Below are positions 8,503 through 16,024 of a stretch of 64,000 bases of DNA, piece after piece; position 1 is the first letter of the stretch; each line of letters begins with the position of its first letter. Both the position numbers and the translations under genes were made by a program. The notes below the pieces were generated by a model that saw nothing but the letters and a program-made list of their open reading frames with translations, was not told where the DNA came from and ran no database searches. This DNA comes from DATKUK01 sp035530655 (GTDB taxonomy: Bacteria; Planctomycetota; Phycisphaerae; UBA1845; DATKUK01), in NCBI GenBank assembly GCA_035530655.1, contig DATKUK010000074.1:1-64000 (forward strand), read 5' to 3'.

Positions 8503-8918
8503 CTTCGTAACCCCTTTCTCGTTTGAACTGACGATCCAGCCAACAACGCCCCTGGGATGTCAAGCAGGAGACTCACTTCACCAAGCCATCCGTGCCGGAC
8601 GGGCCCGGTCCGCACCGCCCTGCTCATTACCGGTGCGAGCGGACGACCCTACCCGATGCCGGCGGGGTCGGCAAGCGATTGCAGCGCGACCGACCTGTGC
8701 TAGTCGGGAAGCCTCAGCGGCACGGAACCTTATCCAATTTGTCCGTTTCAGGATGCAGACGCTGCCGCCGACGTAAAGTTCCCCGTTGTTGCCGTCCTAG
8801 GCAGGGCCAGGGCATCGTTGCGGAACGGGCTGGATATGGTACATTCCGCCCTGCGGCCGAGGTTGGCCGGCGCGTAACGCACGGGCACAAAGTAAGTTAG
8901 GCCGTTGTGGAGCCTTCC
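8503..8918. promoter_or_regulatory. Divergent intergenic region
   Basis: This 416-bp stretch separates the minus-strand GH123-like gene from the plus-strand Gfo/Idh gene and must hold both promoters. I see no convincing -35/-10 pair, riboswitch or small gene. Confidence 0.4.
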
Positions 8919-10100
8919 ATGATTCGATTGGGTGTAATAGGACACGGTAGTCGCATCAGCAGCGTCATCAAGCATCTCCTGCGCGAAGTCGAGCCGGACA
9001 TTCGCGTGGTGGGCATCGTCGACCCCGACCAGGAGGGAGCCCGTTCGCGGTTGGCTGACTGCGACCGTAACGACGCGGTTTCCTACGACGATCTCAAACA
9101 GATGGTGCGACGGGCCAAGCCCGACGCCTTGCTGATCGGCACGCGCTGCCATCTGCACGCGCCGTATGCGATGGAGGCGGCGGAGTACGACCTGCCGCTC
9201 TATCTGGAAAAGCCGGTCGCCATCTCGATGGAGCAGGCGGAGGGTCTGGAGCGCGCGTTTGAGAACTCGCGCTGCCAGGTGGTTGTGAGCTTTCCGCTTC
9301 GGGTCTCGCCGCTGTGCGTGCTGGTGCGTCAGTACATCGAGCAAGCAGCGGTGGGCAGCCCCGAGCACATCTGCGCCGTCAACTACGTACCGTACGGCAC
9401 GGTGTACTTCGACCACGAGTACCGCAACTACGAGATGACACAGGGGCTGTTTCTGCAAAAAGCCACGCACGACTTCGACTACATGAGCTACCTGATGGAC
9501 TCGCCGATCGTACGAGTGGCCGCCATGGCGACGTGCGGCCGGGTCTTCGGCGGGACCAAGCCGGCGGGGCTGACCTGCTCGGTGTGTGAGGAGGCCGACA
9601 CGTGCCTGGAAAGTCCAGCCAACCGCAAGCGGAACCATTCGGGCGGGGTGGCGGCCGATCACCCGTGCGTTTTCGGCGTGGACTGCGGCTCGCCCGAGAC
9701 GGGCATGAATGAGGACTCGTCCAGCGCGCTGGTCGAATTCGGCTCGGGCGTGCACGGGGTCTACACGCAGGTGTTCTACAGTCGACGGGATGCCGCAACG
9801 CGAGGCGCCACCATAAGCGGCTATCACGGTACGTTGGCCTTCGACTGGTATACAAGTCAGTTGCGGCGCGTGCGGCACCATGCACCGTTCACCGACACGG
9901 TCAAGGCCGCCGAGGGCATGAGCCATTTCGGCGGTGATGCGGAACTGGCGTGCGACTTTATCGACGTGATTCGCGGGAAGGGGACGTCGCGGACGCCGAT
10001 CGAGATGGGCATTCAAAGCGTCTATGCCTGCCTGGCGGCGAAGGAGTCGGCCCAGCGGCACCAGTTTATGGACGTGCGGCAGGTGGGCAAAAGCTGTTGA
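8919..10100 (+). CDS. Gfo/Idh/MocA-family NAD(P)-dependent oxidoreductase with Cys-rich insert
   Basis: 393 residues. The N-terminus has a Rossmann nucleotide-binding start (MIRLGVIGHGSRIS), and the family Lys motif appears as YLEKPVAI near residue 98. The rest is the alpha/beta C-terminal domain. Family members oxidise or reduce sugars and cyclitols; the substrate is unknown. An insert from about residue 220 carries CSVCEEADTC and later CVFGVDC, five Cys that could hold a metal or cluster; this is inference. A GTG at 8907 is possible, but ATG 8919 begins the conserved strand. The gene lies 26 bp before the PfkB kinase, so the two are probably co-transcribed in sugar catabolism. Confidence 0.88.
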   Translation: MIRLGVIGHGSRISSVIKHLLREVEPDIRVVGIVDPDQEGARSRLADCDRNDAVSYDDLKQMVRRAKPDALLIGTRCHLHAPYAMEAAEYDLPLYLEKPVAISMEQAEGLERAFENSRCQVVVSFPLRVSPLCVLVRQYIEQAAVGSPEHICAVNYVPYGTVYFDHEYRNYEMTQGLFLQKATHDFDYMSYLMDSPIVRVAAMATCGRVFGGTKPAGLTCSVCEEADTCLESPANRKRNHSGGVAADHPCVFGVDCGSPETGMNEDSSSALVEFGSGVHGVYTQVFYSRRDAATRGATISGYHGTLAFDWYTSQLRRVRHHAPFTDTVKAAEGMSHFGGDAELACDFIDVIRGKGTSRTPIEMGIQSVYACLAAKESAQRHQFMDVRQVGKSC

Positions 10101-10126
10101 CCGCGCAGCCCCGTGCAGAGTCAACG

Positions 10127-11068
10127 ATGCGCAAGACCATTCTGGCTTTTGGCGAGGTGCTGTGGGATCTGCTGCCAAGTGGGCCGCTGCTGGGCGGGGC
10201 GCCGCTGAACTTCGCCTATCGCGTCAACTGCCTGGGCGACCGCGGGATCATGGCCAGCCGCCTGGGCGAGGACGAGCTGGGCCGCAACGCACGACGCACG
10301 ATGCACGAACTCGGCATGGACACCAGCCTCATGCAGCACGACGCCGATCGGCCTACCGGCACCGTGCCGGTCACCCTCGACGAGCGGGGCAACCCGGACT
10401 TCGTGATCATCCCCGACGTTGCATACGACTACATCGAACCGGCGGCTGAACTGCTTCAGTTAGCGGGACAGGCCGACTGCATCTGCTTTGGCACGCTGAT
10501 CCAGCGGACAGCCACCTCGCGTCGCACGCTTCAGCAGGTCCTCGACGCCGGGGCGGGGGTGCTGAAGCTGCTCGACATCAATTTCCGCCGCGACTGCTAT
10601 ACGCCCGAAACAATCTTCGACTCGCTACAGCGGGCCGACGTGCTCAAGTGCAACGACGATGAAGCCAAAGAATTGGCCGCCATGTTCGACATGGGCGACG
10701 TCGGGGTCGCGTCTTTCTGCGACTTGGCCATCGCCAGGTGGTCGCTGCGGGCGTGCGTTGTGACGTTGGGCGAGCGTGGGGCGTTGGCCGCGTCCGCGGA
10801 CGGTGAGAAGGTCTATGCTCCCGGATACGCCTGCGAGGTGATCGACACGTGCGGATCGGGGGACGCATTCACCGCCGGGTTCGCGTGCCGCCTGCTGCGC
10901 GACCGGTCGCTGGGCGACTGCTGCCAACTGGGCAACGCCGTGGGAGCGATGGTCGCTTCACAGCGTGGTGCGACCACCCCCATTACGCCCGAACAGGTCG
11001 AACGGTTCCTGGCCGGTGCCCCACCTCGCGTAAGCGAGCCGGGCCTCGAACGGTACATCGACGGCTGA
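10127..11068 (+). CDS. PfkB-family carbohydrate kinase (fructokinase-like)
   Basis: 313 residues. The N-terminal ILAFGEVLWDLLPSG and GGAPLNFA are the sugar-binding start typical of fructokinase-like members. The C-terminal signature DTCGSGDAFTAGF spans about 240-252, with the catalytic-base Asp at 246. It should phosphorylate a ketose or related sugar with ATP in the cytoplasm. The frame is open back to 9950, but the conserved start is ATG 10127. It follows the oxidoreductase at 26 bp, suggesting an operon. Confidence 0.9.
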   Translation: MRKTILAFGEVLWDLLPSGPLLGGAPLNFAYRVNCLGDRGIMASRLGEDELGRNARRTMHELGMDTSLMQHDADRPTGTVPVTLDERGNPDFVIIPDVAYDYIEPAAELLQLAGQADCICFGTLIQRTATSRRTLQQVLDAGAGVLKLLDINFRRDCYTPETIFDSLQRADVLKCNDDEAKELAAMFDMGDVGVASFCDLAIARWSLRACVVTLGERGALAASADGEKVYAPGYACEVIDTCGSGDAFTAGFACRLLRDRSLGDCCQLGNAVGAMVASQRGATTPITPEQVERFLAGAPPRVSEPGLERYIDG

Positions 11069-11069
11069 T

Positions 11070-11240
11070 CGCGCTGCGAGCCCGGTCGGCGAGGCGGCTC
11101 GTCCATGCCTGCGGGTCGATCTGGCCGTCGGGGGCACAACGAACCTCGACACCCTCGTGCCCCATCTCCGCCAACAGGTCGAGGCAGGCCCGCAGGTCTC
11201 TACCCGGCATACCCATTGTGTGGCCGCAGAATCGGATCAT
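11070..11240 (-). pseudogene. 5' fragment of a sugar-phosphate isomerase/epimerase (TIM barrel)
   Basis: The minus-strand frame starts MIRFCGHTMGMPGRDL and continues into LLAEMGHEGVEVR, the first strand-helix-strand of the AP-endonuclease-2/xylose-isomerase-like TIM barrel. After about 55 residues the similarity stops at the 3' end of the PfkB gene. More than three quarters of the usual ~270 residues are missing, so the gene is broken. Confidence 0.55.
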
Positions 11241-11741
11241 GGATTATCTCATCGTCCCTGCCGAACGCAGCGGCACGGAGGCACAGTATAGCCTTCGCTG
11301 GCTCGAATTCGGCGCCGCATAATCGTTGCAGTACCCGCTCTGCAACAGTAGACTGCCGCTGCGCCAGGGGTACGCTGGCACAAGCGCGGCGCGGCGCACC
11401 CCGGTCGGATCGATCAGACGCGTAGCGTCCGGACGCGAACCGATATCGGTGGCGTGGTTTGCGCTGGCTGTATGGTACACTGCCTCTACCACTGGCTTTC
11501 GTCAGTAGCCAAGCGACGTCGCCGAAGAGAGTGATGGTTCGAACGAGTCGATGAGGGCCGCGCGGTCATTCTCGTCATCGGCACGTATTCGAACCATACG
11601 GCGGCGGCAGGGATTGGTCGGCTGTCGCCACGGCGCGGGCATCCGGGGTGCTCGCGTCGGTGTCATTATTGTGGGCACCCCCGGGGACGGGTTCGAGAAG
11701 CCGCTGCGAGACAGCAGGTACCAGGTACAGGGAGCCAGCAT
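11241..11741. promoter_or_regulatory. Intergenic region upstream of glutamine-synthetase-family gene
   Basis: A 501-bp gap. The only distinct structure is a large stem-loop (11534-11597). I see no gene. Confidence 0.4.
11534..11597. other. Long stem-loop about 145 bp before the glutamine-synthetase-family gene
   Basis: ATGGTTCGAA (11534-11543) pairs perfectly with TTCGAACCAT (11588-11597). Inside, CGATGA (11549-11554) can pair with TCATCG (11575-11580). It could be a leader structure, a terminator-like barrier or a protein-binding site; nothing in the sequence decides. Confidence 0.45.
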
Positions 11742-13247
11742 ATGCACGAGACTGATGTAGCGATGAGCGCCAATCCGATCGTACGTGAATTGGGCGTACC
11801 GCCGGAGCAGTTCACCAGGCAGGGGTTGATGAAGTTCATCGAGAAGAGCAACATCCAGATGCTCAACTTTCGCTATGCGGCCGGCGACGGCAGGCTCAAG
11901 ACACTCAACTTCATCATCACCAGCCGACCGCAGGTCGACCGCATTCTGTCGGCCGGCGAACGCGTGGACGGGTCGAGCCTCTTTTCGTACATCGATGCGG
12001 CGTCGAGCGATCTCTACGTGGTGCCCCGCTACCGCACGGCATTTGTGAACCCCTTCGCCAGCGTACCCACGGTGGACATCCTGTGCTCTTACTACACCAA
12101 AGAGGGGACACCCGTACCCAGCGCGCCCGAGCACATCCTCCGCAAGGCGCATCGATCGCTGACTCAGGCGACCGGCCTGAGCCTGGACGCGATGGGCGAG
12201 CTGGAATTCTACGTAATGTTCGACAGCCAGCATGCGTACCCCACGCCGGCGCAAAAGGGCTACCAGGAGTCGGCCCCGTTCTGCAAGTGGGAACAGCTTC
12301 GCTGCGAGGCCATGCAGGCGATCGCCCGTGCAGGCGGTCAGATCAAGTACGGCCATTCCGAGGTGGGCAACATCAGCGGTGAAGACCGCGAGATGGAGCA
12401 GCACGAGATCGAGTTCTCACCCGTCGCTTTGGAGGACGCGGCCGACCAGATCGCCATCGCCAAGTGGATGCTGCGCATGATCGGCCACAAGTACGGCGTA
12501 ACCATCACGCTGGCGCCCAAGATCATGGTGGGCCACGCGGGCAGCGGGCTTCACATCCACTCCAAGCTTATGAAAAACGGCAAGAACGCGATGATCGAGT
12601 CGGGCAAGCTCAGCGAGGCGGCACGGAAGCTGATCGCCGGCTACCTGACCCTGGCGCCATCCCTGACGTCGTTCGCCAATACGGTACCTACGTCCTACCT
12701 GCGTCTGGTGCCACACCAGGAAGCGCCGACCAACATCTGCTGGGGCGACCGGAACCGTTCGGTGCTGGTCCGCGTGCCGCTGGGCTGGCTGGGCGTGAAC
12801 GACATGGTCCGCCACGCCAACCCGAACGAGACGGGCGATCTGCCCGACTACAGCGACAGCCAAACAGTCGAATTCCGCTGTCCGGACGGCTCGGCCAACG
12901 TCTACCTTCTTCTGGCGGGACTGGCTGTGGCGGCGCGGCACGGCTTCGAGATGCCCGATGCGCTCGAGGTGGCGGATCGGCTGTACGTGGACGTCAATAT
13001 CTTCTCCAGCGAGCACAAGAAGGTGCAGGCCAAGCTGCCGCAGTTGCCCGACTCCTGCTACGAGTCGGCCCAGCGTCTGTTGGAGCAACGCGCGATCTAC
13101 GAGAAGGACGACGTGCTGCCACCGGGCGTCATCGATGAGATCGCCAAGGCCCTGCAAGGCTACGACGACAAGGGACTGAGTGAGAGGTTTTACGGCAAAG
13201 GCATTGAGATCCGACGGCTGGTCAACGAGTACCTGCACTGCTCGTGA
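11742..13247 (+). CDS. Glutamine-synthetase-family protein
   Basis: 501 residues. An N-terminal beta-grasp-like part (NFRYAAGDGRLKTLNF) precedes a catalytic domain with ELEFYV, AGSGLHIHSKL (in place of the usual NGSG.H.H.S loop), WGDRNRSVLVRVP and VEFRCPDGSANVYL, the last two matching the substrate and metal sites of GlnA-type enzymes. The expected reaction is ATP-dependent amidation of glutamate, but the altered loops and lack of an adenylylation-site NLY motif mean another gamma-glutamyl ligase is possible. ATG 11742 has AGGGAG upstream; ATG 11763 is an alternative. The gene stands alone, convergent with the thioesterase gene 12 bp away. Confidence 0.82.
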   Translation: MHETDVAMSANPIVRELGVPPEQFTRQGLMKFIEKSNIQMLNFRYAAGDGRLKTLNFIITSRPQVDRILSAGERVDGSSLFSYIDAASSDLYVVPRYRTAFVNPFASVPTVDILCSYYTKEGTPVPSAPEHILRKAHRSLTQATGLSLDAMGELEFYVMFDSQHAYPTPAQKGYQESAPFCKWEQLRCEAMQAIARAGGQIKYGHSEVGNISGEDREMEQHEIEFSPVALEDAADQIAIAKWMLRMIGHKYGVTITLAPKIMVGHAGSGLHIHSKLMKNGKNAMIESGKLSEAARKLIAGYLTLAPSLTSFANTVPTSYLRLVPHQEAPTNICWGDRNRSVLVRVPLGWLGVNDMVRHANPNETGDLPDYSDSQTVEFRCPDGSANVYLLLAGLAVAARHGFEMPDALEVADRLYVDVNIFSSEHKKVQAKLPQLPDSCYESAQRLLEQRAIYEKDDVLPPGVIDEIAKALQGYDDKGLSERFYGKGIEIRRLVNEYLHCS

Positions 13248-13259
13248 CAGAGCCGGTCG

Positions 13260-13685
13260 CTACTTGCCCCGAATATGGGAAACGGCCTCAGCGGTGGTCT
13301 GGCGTTTGATGTAGGCCAACCCCTGGAAGGTAACCAGCAGGTCGCCGGACTCATCTCGGACGTGAATGCGGTATGAACCCACCTTCGGGCCTCGCGACTC
13401 CTCAGAGGCCTCGGCAGTGAGTGTTCCGGTTGTGGCCGCTTTGGCAAACGTGATGCCGACGGTCAAGGCCACAGCCACCTGGCCTCGCGAGTTGGATGCC
13501 GCGGCAAACGCCACGTCGGCCAAAGTGAACAGCGCCCCGCCCTGCACGACGCCCAGTCCGTTGCGATGATGATCCTTAATTTCGAGCCTGGTCACCGCCC
13601 GCCCGTCGCCCATCTCCAATAGCTCTACGCCGGTGAACCGGGCGAAGCGATCTGCGTCGACCAACTTCCTTCCGCTGTCGGTCAT
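13260..13685 (-). CDS. PaaI-like hotdog-fold thioesterase
   Basis: 141 residues. The hotdog signature is HHRNGLGVVQGGALFTLAD (residues 39-57), where Asp57 is the usual catalytic acid and Gln48 stands where many members have His. It is followed by VALTVGITFAKAA, typical of the central strands. The family hydrolyses aryl- or acyl-CoA thioesters. Open frame extends to 13877, but GGGAG lies 5 nt before ATG 13685 and the conserved protein begins there. Confidence 0.85.
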   Translation of the reverse strand: MTDSGRKLVDADRFARFTGVELLEMGDGRAVTRLEIKDHHRNGLGVVQGGALFTLADVAFAAASNSRGQVAVALTVGITFAKAATTGTLTAEASEESRGPKVGSYRIHVRDESGDLLVTFQGLAYIKRQTTAEAVSHIRGK

Positions 13686-14153
13686 GTTCGCTCCCATACC
13701 AATGCCTGGATACTCAAGGTCCAAAGAGGCAAGAAACTCGCTTCCGAGCAAAGTCTCGCAGCTATCCGACGGCGGGTCAACTCCACCAGGCGCTGCGGTT
13801 GGCTGGGGGCGTCGCGGAGGGCCGTCAGAATGCCCGCAGACGGGCGCAATTGGCCGCTGAGGCGCGCCGTTGGGCATGACCCGATCCAGGGGCGCCGGGT
13901 CGCGGTGCTGCCGGAGTCCCGCGAAACGGGGGGCGGTGGTAGGGTCCCACAGACCAGTCAGACGCGTTCCTCATTTTCGATAGAATAGGGCGTTATACGC
14001 TCATTGCACTTCATGTGCCCGGATGTCAATGCCGTGCTGACGGCGAGTAATCTGGGTCGCATGCTTCACCAGTTGCCCTTGCCCAACCACCACACTGGCC
14101 TGTCGCTAGCGAGCGCAGCGGAATAGCGGTCAGGTCCAGCGCATTGTGTGGTG
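13686..14153. other. Intergenic region with repeat R1 copy 3
   Basis: Apart from the R1 copy (13832-13985), no gene, RNA or site is recognisable in this 468-bp gap. Confidence 0.5.
13832..13985 (-). repeat. Dispersed repeat family R1, copy 3
   Basis: Begins GCCCGCAGACGGGC, itself a hairpin with CAGA loop, then GCAATTGGCCGCTGA, diverged middle, GGAGTCCCGCG, GGGGGGCGGTGGTAGGG, TCCCACAGACCAGTC and TTTTCGATA. It matches the copies at 4003 and 40875 at both ends. It lies about 150 bp 5' of the minus-strand thioesterase gene. Confidence 0.75.
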
Positions 14154-14963
14154 TCACCTCTTTGTCAGCACAAAGAATGCCGAGCTTGGCCCTAGCTTGG
14201 CAATGAAGTTCGTTCGATGATACTTGGTGTTCCAAGAAAAAACCCTGCTAAGTACATCGTCTAACCATACTAAAGCATAATTGTTATAAGCAACGACGCC
14301 AATTCTTGCTGCGGGCTTTGGGATCGCAGGGAAGTTGCACAGAGCCTCACGCTTGATCGTGAAGCCTGAATCAATGATTACTCGCCTGAATACTCTTATC
14401 GGAATACCTCTTTCTCTCTTTGTGAGGCCAGCTCTCGGTTGTCTCCAATCGCCCATAGATACTATTGGCTCTCTGATGACCATGACTCCAGACGTCTGCA
14501 CACAACGAAAACATTCCTTCATTACTTTTGACACGTTGGGAATATGATGCATTACACCGAGACAGGTTATTAGATCAAAACTCTCGTTTTGAAATGGCAT
14601 GCCTCCATCAATGTTTGGCCTGCAGTACTCACAAGGCACGCCGTTGATGGCCTTGGTGCCCGAGAAAGCTTCTGATGGATCTAGTATGGTTATGAAACCA
14701 ATTCGATCGGCTATGGGTATGAATTCAGCTCCATATGCACTTCCCAGACCAAGGGCGTGTTTGAATCGTCGTGGACCGAGACACGAGTAGCCGTGACGCA
14801 TGTTCAACTGGTGATAGCCATATCGATAGTTCTGCTTGTCCTTGGCACCGAGATCGGCATAGCCCTCTTGTTCGTCGCTAAACCACTGTTCGATTTGTTC
14901 TAGCGTAAAATCATCCCCATAGAGTTTTTCCCCGGAGAAGTATATAGACATAGTGTCAGACAT
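14154..14963 (-). CDS. Class I SAM-dependent methyltransferase, low GC
   Basis: 269 residues. Polypeptide features of a Methyltransf_11-type fold: LGLGSAYGAEFIPIADRIGFITILDPSE (motif I region, slightly altered), a middle FDLITCLGVMHHIPN (motif IV/post-II) and a C-terminal sheet. The substrate is unknown; nothing indicates a DNA methyltransferase. Base composition is visibly lower in GC than the neighbours, with many A/T third positions, suggesting transfer. ATG 14963 has AGGAA upstream. It sits in a relic island next to a repeat, a broken integrase and tRNA-Ser. Confidence 0.8.
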   Translation of the reverse strand: MSDTMSIYFSGEKLYGDDFTLEQIEQWFSDEQEGYADLGAKDKQNYRYGYHQLNMRHGYSCLGPRRFKHALGLGSAYGAEFIPIADRIGFITILDPSEAFSGTKAINGVPCEYCRPNIDGGMPFQNESFDLITCLGVMHHIPNVSKVMKECFRCVQTSGVMVIREPIVSMGDWRQPRAGLTKRERGIPIRVFRRVIIDSGFTIKREALCNFPAIPKPAARIGVVAYNNYALVWLDDVLSRVFSWNTKYHRTNFIAKLGPSSAFFVLTKR

Positions 14964-15031
14964 GCTTAGTTCCTGTCTGCGATGCCCGAGACCAAGGAGC
15001 AGTGGCGCGCGACAGCGGGTGCGTGCCTTTG

Positions 15032-15192
15032 AACATCCCCGAACAGACGACCGACGGCCGGAAGTGGCCGGCCAGCCGATACAGCCACTCTACTACCGGG
15101 CCGGTCGGGATGCAAGGGGGTGTCTGGAAATGCCAGATGGGCTTTGCCGAGCGGGGGCGGCGGGTATAATGGCGGCTGCACACAAAGAGCCG
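15032..15192 (-). repeat. Dispersed repeat family R2, copy A
   Basis: About 160 bp running from ACATCCCC to ACAAAGAGCCG. It shares long identical blocks with 43816-43977, including GACGGCCGGAAGTGGCCGGC, GGTCGGGATGCAAGGGGGTG and GCGGCGGGTATAATGGCGGC. GGCCGG/CCGGCC forms a hairpin. The plus strand carries a good -10 (TATAAT). It begins 68 bp 5' of the methyltransferase start. Confidence 0.8.
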
Positions 15193-15224
15193 GGCTGCCG
15201 GCGACGGCCGGCGAAACAGGCCGG

Positions 15225-15520
15225 GCAGACAGGTGTTCGGCATGCCGCCAAGCACCAAGACGGCGGCGATGCTGAAGCGGCGATTTGACCGACGCCAAGA
15301 TAACCTGCGAAGACAGTGCGGGACGCGTGGCCGACTTCCACGCGTTGAGGCACACGTTCATTACGAACCTTGCGGCCGGTGGCGTCCATCCGAAGGTGGC
15401 GCAGGCGTTGGCGCGGCATAGCACCATCGGTCTGACGATGGACTGCTACACACACTCGGTGGTTGGCGACCACGCCGAAGCGCTGGAGGCGCTGCCCAGC
15501 TTGTCGGGCGACGATGTAAA
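15225..15520 (+). pseudogene. C-terminal relic of a tyrosine recombinase (integrase)
   Basis: The frame from about 15285 reads FHALRHTFITNLAAGG, then ALARHSTIGLTMDCYTHS, the C-terminal His-x-x-Arg, His and Tyr catalytic block of phage-type integrases. Just upstream, the other frame (PSTKTAAMLKRRF) fits the preceding part of the same domain, so a frameshift lies near 15275-15285. The N-terminal arm-binding and core domains and the first catalytic Arg are missing. The open frame runs on through the tRNA gene, which is not meaningful. Its position against tRNA-Ser marks an old integration. Confidence 0.75.
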
Positions 15521-15755
15521 GCATCAACAGCGCAAGGCGACCGGTACCGATGACAAACCGACGGGCGACCAGCAGCAAAATGGCTTGGTGCCTGGCTTGG
15601 TGTTTTCCTTGGCGAACCGCAGTACAGGAAGCGCTGCACAACGGACATCGTGCAGCATAGAACGCGAGACCGTGCAAGGCGCGGCACGCGACATAAGCGC
15701 TTTGACGCAAGGCGCTTGCGGCACCGCAGAACACGGCAGTACACCGTGCGGCAAT

Positions 15756-15842
15756 CGGAGAGGGAGGGATTCGAACCCCCGAGGCCCTTGCGGGCCTAGC
15801 GGTTTTCAAGACCGCCGCCTTCAGCCACTCGGCCACCTCTCC
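15756..15842 (-). tRNA. tRNA-Ser (anticodon TGA)
   Basis: On the minus strand the acceptor stem GGAGAGG/CCTCTCC closes an 87-nt cloverleaf with D-arm GCCGAGTGGC, anticodon loop CTTGAAA (anticodon TGA), a long variable arm (GGCCCGCAAGGGCC region) and T-arm GGTTCGAATCC; discriminator G. The long variable arm identifies the class II tRNA-Ser. The 3' CCA is not encoded. The 3' end faces the integrase relic. Confidence 0.95.
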
Positions 15843-16024
15843 CGGGACTGTCCCTCGATAATACACGATCGGCTGGCCGGCGACAGGCTGGACACCGCAC
15901 TATGACCCGTTCAGCCCCCGCGTGAAACCGGTCCCTCGGCTGAACGTATAGAAAGGGAGGGGGTTGGCGTGTCGGCGGATGATCGCTATTATGAGGCCCT
16001 GGGGATCGTGTGATGAGGTGACCG

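Noticed and set aside
14154..14963. Methyltransferase plus OLD nuclease as a restriction-modification system
   Set aside because: The methyltransferase has no DNA-methyltransferase motif (such as DPPY or a PC motif), and the genes are 27 kb apart; only the shared repeat links them.
15520..15905. Integrase-like open frame continuing through the tRNA
   Set aside because: The final residues (GFQDRRLQPLGHLS) are the translated complement of tRNA-Ser, not protein.
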